Positions 18,062 to 26,023 of a stretch of 64,000 bases of DNA are shown here, one piece after another. A program made the translations under genes and the position numbers. Numbering within the stretch: position 1 is the stretch's first letter; each line of letters begins with the position of its first letter. The DNA comes from Fodinibius salipaludis (GTDB lineage: Bacteria; Bacteroidota; Rhodothermia; Balneolales; Balneolaceae): assembly GCF_002287075.1 (NCBI RefSeq), contig NZ_NSKE01000008.1, forward strand, positions 62,001 to 126,000. The letters are read 5' to 3'. A model generated the notes under the pieces. The model was not told where the DNA came from. It saw only the letters and a program-made list of their open reading frames with translations, and ran no database searches.

Positions 18062-19336
18062 GTGACTGAATTACTCCTCATTATATTAACTATTCTTCTC
18101 AGCGGTTTCTTTTCGGGATCAGAGATTGCTTTTGTCAGTTCTAATAGACTAAAGCTGGAGATAGAGTCCCGAAAGGGTTCATGGACGGGACGTATCGTAA
18201 ATGATTTTATTCATAATCCGGAGACTTTTTTAACCACTACATTAGTCGGTAATAATGTTGTCAATGTAGTGTATGCTACCCTGATGACGATATTTTTGGT
18301 GGGGCCTATCACCGAAATTTATCAAAGCTGGATGGGGACCATGCCTTCCGAAGCGTTGGTTTTGGTAATCCAAACGGTGATTGCTTCTGTTGTAATTATG
18401 CTTTTTGGTGAAATCATCCCCAAGGCCCTATTCCGTATAAATGCTGATTGGTGGATGAAGATCATTGCGATTCCTCAAAAAGTATGCAATCAGCTATTTA
18501 AGCCACTTATCTTTATAGCTGATAAATCCTCGGATTTAATTATTAAGCTCATTAACCCAGAGGTGGATCGCTCGGGCACCGTATTTCGACGAGAAGATGT
18601 AGAGCTGATATTTCAAGAATTGCGTGATACGGGGGGGCATGATCTGGATAAAGATGATTCTGAAATTCTTCACAACGTACTTGAGCTTTCGAACAAACGC
18701 GTGAAGGAATCGATGATACCACGGACTGATATAGTGGCTGTTGAAAAAAATACCAGTATCGACGAGACGTTAAAGCTTTTTATCTCTTCGGGCTTTTCAA
18801 AGCTCCCCGTTTACCAGGAATCTATTGACGATATTATCGGGGTTATTTTTGCTTACGATCTGTTTAGTAATCCCGAAAATCTTTCTGAAATAATACGTCC
18901 TATTAAGTTGGTGCCTGCTTCACAGAAATCGAAAGATCTCTTATCGGAATTCCGCAGCTCAAATATTTCGGTAGCTATTGTTATCGATGAATATGGAGGT
19001 ACGGCCGGGATGATTACCATTGAAGATCTTTTAGAGGAAGTTGTTGGTGATATTCAGGATGAATACGATACCGAAGATCGAATCCTGAAAAAGTTATCCG
19101 GCAACAGTTATATTTTAAGTGGCGGAGTCGAGATCGAAGATCTGCTTCAAAAATTTCCCGAGATTGGTCTGCCAGAAGAATCTACTGAATATGAAACAAT
19201 AGCTGGTTATATCATCAATGAACTGGGCCGTATTCCCAAAGTGAATGAAGAGCTTTTGATCGATGGCAAAAAAGTCATCATTAGTAAAGCAACACCAAGT
19301 CGCATCGAAACTGTTAAAGTGATTGTAATGGAGTAA
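18062..19336 (+). CDS. CNNM/CBS-domain hemolysin-family membrane protein (CorC/TlyC type)
   Basis: A 424-residue protein: N-terminal DUF21 membrane module (motifs 'LLSGFFSGSEIAFVSSN', 'LVGNNVVNVVYA'), a CBS pair (about residues 210-330, 'MIPRTDIVAVEK', 'LPVYQESIDDIIGVI', 'VAIVIDEYGGTAGMITIEDLLEE') and a C-terminal CorC/HlyC transporter-associated domain. Relatives export or sense Mg2+/Co2+ and include the Bacteroidota GldE. No other gliding gene is nearby, so the general name is safer. GTG start at 18062 gives a full DUF21. Confidence 0.92.
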   Translation: MTELLLIILTILLSGFFSGSEIAFVSSNRLKLEIESRKGSWTGRIVNDFIHNPETFLTTTLVGNNVVNVVYATLMTIFLVGPITEIYQSWMGTMPSEALVLVIQTVIASVVIMLFGEIIPKALFRINADWWMKIIAIPQKVCNQLFKPLIFIADKSSDLIIKLINPEVDRSGTVFRREDVELIFQELRDTGGHDLDKDDSEILHNVLELSNKRVKESMIPRTDIVAVEKNTSIDETLKLFISSGFSKLPVYQESIDDIIGVIFAYDLFSNPENLSEIIRPIKLVPASQKSKDLLSEFRSSNISVAIVIDEYGGTAGMITIEDLLEEVVGDIQDEYDTEDRILKKLSGNSYILSGGVEIEDLLQKFPEIGLPEESTEYETIAGYIINELGRIPKVNEELLIDGKKVIISKATPSRIETVKVIVME

Positions 19337-19445
19337 GGTAGTCACAGTGTGGTAGAAGCAGCAAAAAAGAAATATAGGTTAGTAAATTTCCACGTGACTG
19401 GTATCCCAAAACTGCATCTTCTGATAACTAATAACTGAAAATTGT

Positions 19446-21158
19446 ATGTTTGATCATTATCCCGGTTGGGCACAGGAATTTGCACAGAAATATCTCAGTC
19501 GTACCATCAATCAATTTATCCTGCATGGGAATGTGCATGATTTAGTTCCGCTTCAGCGAAAAGAGCAGTCGGATTTCGTACGGCTGAAGTCGTTCTTGTC
19601 AGAAGAGTTTTTCGGCGCGCGTGATTATGTCATTTTCTATGATCGGTCGTCAGGTATTTATTTCAGGGATGGGGAGTCAAAAAAAGATTTCAATAGAGCT
19701 CTTTCGGGACGTGATTCCTTGCTGGGAACCGATTGCGCTAATAAAATGCCCAAAGATCCGGTGCGCGTTTTTTCGCTGCTGGAACAGTATTTTCGCGTAC
19801 GCATCGATGATAAAAAGAGCATTGCCCTGATTATTGATTATGCGAATACCATCGTGCCGATGAACGAAGCCGGTGCCAGTGGATCAGAAGATCGTACGTC
19901 GATGGTGTATCTTTCGCGATGGGCGCATGACCCCATGTTTTTAGCGGCGGATTTTACCACGGTGTTGCTTACCGAAAATCTGGCAGATCTGAATAAAACG
20001 CTGGTACAAAATCCCTATACAACGGATATCAAAATTAATATTCCTGATGAACAGCAGCGCCGGCAGTTTATTGATTTTGAGTCTTCAGGTGAAGAATTTC
20101 AGGCGTTTTCTGAGGTTAGTGAGAAAGTAGTAGTCCAGCAAACGGCGGGACTCAATTTTATCAATCTCCGTAGTATTCTTTCCAATGCTCGGGAGAATAA
20201 AGAGAAAATAACCCACGATCGGCTATCTGAAGCAAAAAAGGAATTGATCGAAGCCGAGGCATACGGACTGCTTGAATTTGTAGAGACAGAATATACGCTT
20301 GATGATGTTGCAGGACATACGAAAGTAAAAGAGCATCTTCGTCATGCCGTGCAGGCACTTAAAAGTGGCCGGCAGGATGTACTCCCCATGGGGTATTTGG
20401 TTTGTGGACCAGTGGGAACAGGTAAAACGTTTTTGGTGACTTGTTTTGCAAGTGAGGTAGGTATCCCAATGGTGAAATTGAAAAATTTTCGCAGTCAATG
20501 GCAGGGCGTGACCGAAGGAAACTTGGAAAAAATTCTTGGGATTCTCAAAGCGATGTCCCCCGTGGCAGTGATGATTGATGAAGCCGATGCCTATCTTGGC
20601 GATCGCGATGCCAGCGGAGACAGTGGTGTTTCCAGCCGCGTTTTTTCGCAGATTGCCACCTTTATGAGCGACACCCGAAATCGCGGTGAAATCATCTGGT
20701 TTTTAATGACTGCGCGTCCCGATTTGATGCCGGTGGATCTCAAACGCCAGGGCCGAGCCGAAGAGCACCTGGCGTTGTTCCCACCTCATACCAAAGAAGA
20801 ACGGGTAGAACTTTTTAATGCGATGAAAAAGAAAACAGGTCTGCAGCTTACCGAAGAATACACACCACAGGTTATTGAGCAGGGGTTAAAAACCTTCTCG
20901 GGTGCAGATATGGAAGCAGCTCTTACTCGAGCAAAATTCCGAGCAGCTGCACAGGATCTCGACGAAGTAACGCCTGAAATTTTGGATTTGGCACTCAACG
21001 ATTTTCTTCCACCCACCTATCCGGAGGAAATCGAGCTCCAAACGCTCAGTGCCGTTATTGAATGTACCTCCAAAGAATTGCTACCCGAGCGATACCAAGA
21101 AATGGATCGTGGGGAAATTCTTAGCAAGATCGAAGAATTAAAGTATCGGATCGGTTAA
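19446..21158 (+). CDS. AAA-family ATPase with degenerate N-terminal AAA-like module
   Basis: A 570-residue protein. The C-terminal AAA module has Walker A 'CGPVGTGKTFLV' (about 320), Walker B 'VAVMIDEADAYLGD' (about 374), and an arginine-finger region 'RDASGDSGVSSRVFSQ', then 'DLKRQGRAEEHLALFPP' and a C-terminal lid. Residues 1-270 look like a second AAA-like fold without Walker motifs ('FILHGNVHDLVP', 'ALIIDYANTIVP', 'TVLLTENLADL'), as in some tandem AAA proteins where the first half is inactive. No protease or transmembrane domain is attached. Partner unknown; it lies about 2.2 kb past the PspA cluster. Confidence 0.85.
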   Translation: MFDHYPGWAQEFAQKYLSRTINQFILHGNVHDLVPLQRKEQSDFVRLKSFLSEEFFGARDYVIFYDRSSGIYFRDGESKKDFNRALSGRDSLLGTDCANKMPKDPVRVFSLLEQYFRVRIDDKKSIALIIDYANTIVPMNEAGASGSEDRTSMVYLSRWAHDPMFLAADFTTVLLTENLADLNKTLVQNPYTTDIKINIPDEQQRRQFIDFESSGEEFQAFSEVSEKVVVQQTAGLNFINLRSILSNARENKEKITHDRLSEAKKELIEAEAYGLLEFVETEYTLDDVAGHTKVKEHLRHAVQALKSGRQDVLPMGYLVCGPVGTGKTFLVTCFASEVGIPMVKLKNFRSQWQGVTEGNLEKILGILKAMSPVAVMIDEADAYLGDRDASGDSGVSSRVFSQIATFMSDTRNRGEIIWFLMTARPDLMPVDLKRQGRAEEHLALFPPHTKEERVELFNAMKKKTGLQLTEEYTPQVIEQGLKTFSGADMEAALTRAKFRAAAQDLDEVTPEILDLALNDFLPPTYPEEIELQTLSAVIECTSKELLPERYQEMDRGEILSKIEELKYRIG

Positions 21159-21291
21159 GCAGTACCTGTTCATCGGATCGTTAAACTTGTGATCCGATGA
21201 ATAAACGTATTACGATTTCCGGCTAAACCTGATAGAATTTAGAACGCCGGCAGTTTTTTTTATTACCCTTTCTAAAGTTGTAAATCCTCCG

Positions 21292-21340
21292 TGTCATACT
21301 GGAACCCGATGCATCGGGATAGACTTTGTTTCAGCTTTTA
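21292..21340 (+). repeat. Partial copy of a palindromic dispersed element
   Basis: The stretch starts TGTCATACTGGAACCCGATG and runs into TTTGTTTCAG. It matches the first half of the complete element at 24261-24356, including the internal CCGATG..CGGG mini-stem. The second half is missing or too decayed to see. It sits in the gap between the AAA gene and the TetR gene, about 150 bp from the tetR start. Confidence 0.65.
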
Positions 21341-21365
21341 ATTTTAAGCTCCAATAAAATGAATA

Positions 21366-21403
21366 AACTAATTAATTCAACCATTTAGTTGAATTAATTA
21401 GTT
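21366..21403. promoter_or_regulatory. Probable TetR operator: perfect palindrome, 16-bp arms
   Basis: Arms at 21366-21381 (AACTAATTAATTCAAC) and 21388-21403 (GTTGAATTAATTAGTT) are perfect reverse complements around a 6-bp spacer. The palindrome ends 41 bp before the tetR start codon. TetR-family repressors bind such operators in their own promoters, so autoregulation of the tetR-efflux operon is the natural reading. Binding is inferred, not shown. Confidence 0.75.
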
Positions 21404-21444
21404 GAAATCTGTAGGTTACAAATGAACTTGAAACAAATTGAATT

Positions 21445-22050
21445 ATGTCAGAAGAATTACAGACCCAAGAACAGATATTAGAAGCGGCAAAACAGGTTTT
21501 TCAGGAACGCGGTTTTTCCGGGGCACGCATGCAGGAAATTGCCGATGAGGCAGAGATCAACAAGTCGATGCTGCACTATTATTTCCGTAGCAAGGACAAA
21601 CTTTTTCAGAAGGTATTTCAGGATAGTATTCGGCAGTTTTTTCCGGAAATACTAAAAGTGCTGAATGCAGATTTGGCGCTCGTTCCCAAGATCGAAAAGC
21701 TGGTAGAAACCTATTACGAGATGTTTAAAAAGCATCCGCACTTGCCGCGCTTTGTGATTCACGAGATGAATCAACATCCCGACCGTTTCAGAGGGTTTGT
21801 TAGAAAAGAAGGTTTTGAAATTCCAGAACGATTTGTAGAACAAATTAAGACTGAAATTGCATCTGGCACTATGCGCAAGATTGACCCCCGTGAATTTATC
21901 ATCAACACCATTGGACTCTGCGTGTTTCCGCTTATTGCCCGTCCTATGGTAGAGACCGTTTTTGATATGAGTGAAGATCAGTACCGGCAATTTTTAGAGC
22001 AGCGGAAGAAAGAGCTGCCGAAGTTTATTCTAAACGCTGTAAAAAGGTAA
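21445..22050 (+). CDS. TetR/AcrR family transcriptional regulator
   Basis: A 201-residue repressor-type protein. The N-terminal helix-turn-helix is at about residues 8-55 ('QILEAAKQVFQERGFSGARM', 'EIADEAEINKSMLHYYFRSK'), with the family's Y-F-x-S-K ending, then an all-helical ligand-binding domain. It is the first gene of a run encoding TolC, HlyD and four ABC components, all on the same strand with a 6-bp gap to the next gene. It probably represses this efflux operon from the palindrome at 21366-21403. The ligand is unknown. Confidence 0.93.
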   Translation: MSEELQTQEQILEAAKQVFQERGFSGARMQEIADEAEINKSMLHYYFRSKDKLFQKVFQDSIRQFFPEILKVLNADLALVPKIEKLVETYYEMFKKHPHLPRFVIHEMNQHPDRFRGFVRKEGFEIPERFVEQIKTEIASGTMRKIDPREFIINTIGLCVFPLIARPMVETVFDMSEDQYRQFLEQRKKELPKFILNAVKR

Positions 22051-22056
22051 GTCAAA

Positions 22057-23337
22057 ATGCTAACCGCACTACTGTTTTCTATCATAACATTGGTAGGCGT
22101 TCAGCCGACACCCACAGATACGCTTTCACTTGAGGATATCCAGACGCAAATTGAGGAGAACTATCCGCTGGCCCAAAAGATCGATTTACAGAACCAGATT
22201 ACCGAACTCAACAAAAAGATTGCCAGTACGGCGGCTTATCCGCAGCTCAATTTTGGGGCTATCGCAACTTACCAATCCGAAGTAACTGAATTTCCGTTTC
22301 CATCCGGCGGATCGTTTACCGCAGCCCAGCTCAGTAAAGATCAGTATAAAGCCACGGTAGAGGCATCACAGACTATTTATAACAGCGGTGCAGTAGGCAT
22401 CAGAGAAGAGCTTGAGGAAGCCCGTGGGCAGAGACAAAATAAAGCCACGGAAGTAGAGTTGCATCAATTTAAAGAGCAGGTGAATCAGGTTTTTTTTGGG
22501 ATATTGTTAGCTCAGGAGCAGCTTCACGTTATTAGCAAGCTGATGAAAAACCTCAGAGCCCAAATTAAAGAGGTATCCTCTAAAGTAGAGCATGGGGTGC
22601 TCCTTCCGAGTCAGAAATATACGCTGGAAGCAGAGCTTATTAACGCCCGACAGGATTCCGCTGAAATTCGATCTAATATCTCCTCCGGGTATCAAATGTT
22701 AAGTAATCTTATTGGAGAGGAGATTAATCCCCATACAAAACTTCAAATGCCGGAAGTAAATTTACCTTCGGACGAGAAAATGCCAAGGCAGCGTTCCGAA
22801 TTTGAGCTTTTTGAAAGTAATCGTGAAGTGTTGAGTTACCAAAAAAAATTGGCGCAGACCGAGAAATGGCCCACGCTATCAGCATTTGGCAGTGCTGCTT
22901 ATGGGCGTCCGGGTTATAATGTGTTTGAGGATGAGTTTCATGCCTTTTATATGGTGGGTTTACGACTGCAATGGAACTTTTGGAATGCACAGAATGCAGT
23001 AAAAAAGAAGCAGACTTATAAGTTGCAACAGAAAACAATCACTGAAGAAGAACGGGCATTTGAGCGTCAGCTAAAAGCAAGTTTAAGTAAGATCAGGGAG
23101 CAGGTAGAATTATTTGAGGAGAAGGTAAAGCAGGATGAGCAGATTATCGAACTGCGAGAAAAAGTGGTGGATGAAAAAGCAAGTCAGATGAAAAACGGCA
23201 GTGTCACGGCAACGGAATATATCACGGAGTTGAACAAGGTTACACAGGCCTGGCTGTCGAAGATGATTCATCGAACAAAACTGGCACAGACGAAAATCGA
23301 TTATCAAACAGCATTAGGTATAACTGAATATAGATAA
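22057..23337 (+). CDS. TolC-family outer membrane efflux protein
   Basis: A 426-residue outer-membrane factor with a signal peptide ('LTALLFSIITLVGVQ') and two repeated helical-barrel halves rich in coiled coil, with beta-strand segments such as 'LGAIATYQSE'-like 'FGAIATYQSEV' and 'LRLQWNFWN'. It forms the outer-membrane channel of tripartite pumps. It sits between the TetR gene and the HlyD gene (7-bp gap), so it belongs to this efflux system. Length is slightly below the classical TolC average but normal for the Bacteroidota type. Confidence 0.9.
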   Translation: MLTALLFSIITLVGVQPTPTDTLSLEDIQTQIEENYPLAQKIDLQNQITELNKKIASTAAYPQLNFGAIATYQSEVTEFPFPSGGSFTAAQLSKDQYKATVEASQTIYNSGAVGIREELEEARGQRQNKATEVELHQFKEQVNQVFFGILLAQEQLHVISKLMKNLRAQIKEVSSKVEHGVLLPSQKYTLEAELINARQDSAEIRSNISSGYQMLSNLIGEEINPHTKLQMPEVNLPSDEKMPRQRSEFELFESNREVLSYQKKLAQTEKWPTLSAFGSAAYGRPGYNVFEDEFHAFYMVGLRLQWNFWNAQNAVKKKQTYKLQQKTITEEERAFERQLKASLSKIREQVELFEEKVKQDEQIIELREKVVDEKASQMKNGSVTATEYITELNKVTQAWLSKMIHRTKLAQTKIDYQTALGITEYR

Positions 23338-23344
23338 AGACGAG

Positions 23345-24247
23345 ATGATGAGATCTAAGAGAAATAGTTTGTATGGGATTTTTTTAGGTGTTCTCTTTTT
23401 TGTGATGATGAGTGGGTGCGCTAATAACGAAAGGTCGGATGCCTACGGACAATTTGAAGCGGTAGAAACGACCGTATCGGCGAAGGCCTCCGGGGAACTG
23501 TTGTCCTTTACCATTTCGGAGGGAGAGGCTGTTTCGGCGGGGAAACAAGTGGCAGTAATTGATACGGTACAGTCGAGTTTGAAAAGAGAGGAGCTTGCAT
23601 CTCAGCGAGAAGCCGCGGAATCACAAATAGATAATATTGATGCAGAAATTGCAGTACAGCAACAAAAACTGGAAACGGCACAGAAAAATCTGGAAAGAAT
23701 CCGCGCAATGAGAGAGGATGAGGCAGCTACTGTACAGCAGCTGGATGACGCAGAGGGAAAGGTACAGACAATTCAAAAACAGATTGAGGCTTTGGAAAGC
23801 CAGAAAAAATCGGCGCGTGCAGAAATTAAAACGATAGGTGCACGATTAAATCAGGTTAAACAACAGCTAAACGATACTCATGTAATGAATCCCGTAAATG
23901 GGACGGTGCTTACGACTTTTGTTGAACAGCACGAGCTTGTTGGTCAGGGACAGCCCCTTTACCAGATTGCTAATCTGGATACCCTGGATTTAAGAGTGTA
24001 TATCAGTGGAGCACAATTGCCTTCAGTAAAGTTGGGACAGCAGGTAGAAGTGTTGGTTGATAAAAATGCGGATGAAAATCAGTCAATGTCCGGACATATA
24101 AGCTGGATCGCATCGGATGCTGAGTTTACGCCGAAAATGATACAGACGAAAGAAGAGCGCGTAACCCAGGTGTATGCTGTTAAGGTAAAGGTGCCCAATC
24201 CCGATGGGATTTTAAAAATTGGAATGCCCGGAGAAGTGAATTTTTAG
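23345..24247 (+). CDS. HlyD-family periplasmic adaptor, lipoprotein
   Basis: A 300-residue membrane fusion protein. The N-terminus has a hydrophobic stretch followed by a lipobox-like 'MMSGC' (Cys about residue 25), so it is probably a lipoprotein. The biotinyl-lipoyl halves ('VSAKASGELLSFTISEGEAV' and 'HVMNPVNGTVLTTFVEQHEL') flank a coiled-coil hairpin (about residues 85-165), and a beta-barrel domain follows. It bridges TolC and the ABC permeases of the operon, like YbhG in the YbhFSR system. A palindromic element lies directly after its stop. Confidence 0.92.
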   Translation: MMRSKRNSLYGIFLGVLFFVMMSGCANNERSDAYGQFEAVETTVSAKASGELLSFTISEGEAVSAGKQVAVIDTVQSSLKREELASQREAAESQIDNIDAEIAVQQQKLETAQKNLERIRAMREDEAATVQQLDDAEGKVQTIQKQIEALESQKKSARAEIKTIGARLNQVKQQLNDTHVMNPVNGTVLTTFVEQHELVGQGQPLYQIANLDTLDLRVYISGAQLPSVKLGQQVEVLVDKNADENQSMSGHISWIASDAEFTPKMIQTKEERVTQVYAVKVKVPNPDGILKIGMPGEVNF

Positions 24248-24260
24248 GCAATAGCCATAA

Positions 24261-24356
24261 TGTCATCCTGAACCCCCGATGTATCGGGACAAGCTTTGTT
24301 TCAGGATCTTAAACATCATTTATAATTGTAGATGCTGAAATAAATTCGGCATGACA
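24261..24356. repeat. Palindromic MITE/REP-like element inside the efflux operon
   Basis: A 96-bp element with terminal inverted repeats TGTCATCCTGAA and TTCGGCATGACA (10 of 12 pair). An inner pair, TTTGTTTCAGGATCT against AGATGCTGAAATAAA, also matches, and there is a small CCGATG/CGGG stem. 'GTCATcctGAA...TTcGGCATGAC' elements are common dispersed repeats in Bacteroidota-like genomes. It occupies nearly the whole 119-bp gap between hlyD and the first ABC gene. A partial relative is at 21292-21340. Confidence 0.75.
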
Positions 24357-24366
24357 AGCTTTTATT

Positions 24367-25290
24367 ATGAAACCAATAAGTGTACATCATGCGCACAAAA
24401 GTTATGGGGCTAAAGAAGCCGTTAAGGGAATATCCTTTGAAGTGGATGAAGGATTGCTCTTTGGATTGATAGGTCCGGATGGGGCGGGAAAAACAACCAT
24501 CTTTCGAATATTAACAACCTTGCTGAAGCCCGACAAAGGAGAGGCCTTAGTATTAGGATTGGATGTAGTAGATGATTATCGACAGATCCGTAAACATGTG
24601 GGATATATGCCCGGCCGCTTTTCGCTTTACCAGGATCTTTCGGTGGAAGAGAATGTAGCGTTTTTTGCCTCAGTATTTGGAACAACTATTGATGCTAATT
24701 ACGATCTTATTGAGCCTATTTACAGTCAGCTGGAACCCTTCAAGGATCGATTAGCCGGGGCCTTGTCCGGGGGGATGAAACAGAAGCTGGCCTTAAGCTG
24801 TGCTCTCATCCATAAGCCGGAAGTATTGTTTTTGGATGAGCCTACCACAGGGGTAGATGCGGTATCACGCAAAGAGTTTTGGCAGATGCTACATCGTCTA
24901 AAAGAAGAAAATATTACCATTTTGGTATCAACACCTTATATGGATGAGGCCGAGCAATGCGATCGCGTTGCCCTCATGCAAGATGGGCAAATTCTTTCCA
25001 TAGATACTCCTGAGCGTATCACAAAAACATTTCATAACCAGCTTTGGGCCATAAAGACAGAGAACAAATATCAGCTTATTCAACTACTTCGTTCTTATGA
25101 ATATGCAGAATCGGTGCAGCCCTTTGGTGAATATGTGCATTACACCGATAAGCGCGAAGAGGTACAGGCCGAGCATATAATGGAATATTTGAAATCAAAG
25201 GGTGTGATCAATCCAACGGTTGTGGCCATTGCCCCAGATATTGAGGATACCTTTATGCGGCTAATGGAACAGGAGGAGACTTATGAATAA
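24367..25290 (+). CDS. ABC transporter ATP-binding protein (YbhF N-half type)
   Basis: A 307-residue ABC ATPase with Walker A 'GPDGAGKTT' (about 39), ABC signature 'LSGGMKQKL' (about 134), Walker B 'VLFLDEPTTGVD' (about 156) and the switch region normally carrying His as 'LVSTPYMDEAEQCD'. There the H-loop histidine is replaced by proline (STP instead of TTH). The C-terminal 80 residues are a DUF4162-like extension. With the next gene, it corresponds to the two halves of YbhF split into separate genes. The H-loop loss suggests this half may be hydrolysis-defective. Confidence 0.92.
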   Translation: MKPISVHHAHKSYGAKEAVKGISFEVDEGLLFGLIGPDGAGKTTIFRILTTLLKPDKGEALVLGLDVVDDYRQIRKHVGYMPGRFSLYQDLSVEENVAFFASVFGTTIDANYDLIEPIYSQLEPFKDRLAGALSGGMKQKLALSCALIHKPEVLFLDEPTTGVDAVSRKEFWQMLHRLKEENITILVSTPYMDEAEQCDRVALMQDGQILSIDTPERITKTFHNQLWAIKTENKYQLIQLLRSYEYAESVQPFGEYVHYTDKREEVQAEHIMEYLKSKGVINPTVVAIAPDIEDTFMRLMEQEETYE

Positions 25291-26023
25291 TCCAATGATA
25301 AAGGCAGAAAAGTTAACACGAAAATTCGGTGACTTTACCGCGGTAGACCATATTTCATTTGAAGTGGGGGCGGGGGAGATCTTTGGATTCCTGGGCGCTA
25401 ATGGAGCCGGTAAGACGACAGCCATGCGTATGCTCACCGGGTTGCTGGTGCCCACTGAGGGGGAGGCAACGGTTGCCGGCTATGACGTGTATGAGCAGCC
25501 TGAGCAGATTAAGAAACGTATCGGTTATATGAGTCAGAAGTTTTCGCTGTACGAGGATCTAACAGTACGTGAAAATATTCGGTTGTATGGCGGTATTTAT
25601 GATTTGGGAGACCAACAGATTAAGCAGAAATCAGATGAACTTGTGAATATGCTTGGAATGAAAGAGCTTCAAAATAAAATGATCGGTTCATTACCCTTGG
25701 GGTGGAAGCAGAAGCTGGCTTTTTCGGTAGCCCTGCTTCATGAGCCGGATATCGTATTTCTTGATGAGCCCACCGGCGGTGTTGATCCTATTACGCGGCG
25801 ACAGTTTTGGGAGCAGATCTACAAAGTGGCTGAAGAAGGAACCACCGTTTTTGTGACTACCCACTATATGGATGAAGCCGAGTATTGCGATCGGGTTTCA
25901 ATTATGGTAGATGGCAATATTGATGCTTTAGATACCCCGGCCGGACTCAAAGAGCAATTTGATGCCGATGATATTGAAGAAGTATTTATAAGGCTGGCCC
26001 GGGGTGCCGAACGAGGTGAATAA
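25283..26023 (+). CDS. ABC transporter ATP-binding protein (YbhF C-half type)
   Basis: A 246-residue ABC ATPase. Walker A 'GANGAGKTTAMRM' (about 36), Walker B 'IVFLDEPTGGVDP' (about 154) and an intact H-loop 'FVTTHYMDEAEYCD' are present. The signature motif reads 'LPLGWKQKL' instead of LSGGQ. It overlaps the preceding gene by eight bases (ATGAATAA). Paired with the upstream ATPase, one site would combine the canonical signature with this canonical H-loop, so the pair probably forms an asymmetric heterodimer, as in fused YbhF. Confidence 0.92.
   Translation: MNNPMIKAEKLTRKFGDFTAVDHISFEVGAGEIFGFLGANGAGKTTAMRMLTGLLVPTEGEATVAGYDVYEQPEQIKKRIGYMSQKFSLYEDLTVRENIRLYGGIYDLGDQQIKQKSDELVNMLGMKELQNKMIGSLPLGWKQKLAFSVALLHEPDIVFLDEPTGGVDPITRRQFWEQIYKVAEEGTTVFVTTHYMDEAEYCDRVSIMVDGNIDALDTPAGLKEQFDADDIEEVFIRLARGAERGE

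Noticed and set aside
19415-19445. CTGATAACTAATAACTGA-like word before the AAA gene, also near 27178
   Set aside because: Short, AT-rich and imperfect in both places; not enough to call a repeat family or regulatory site.
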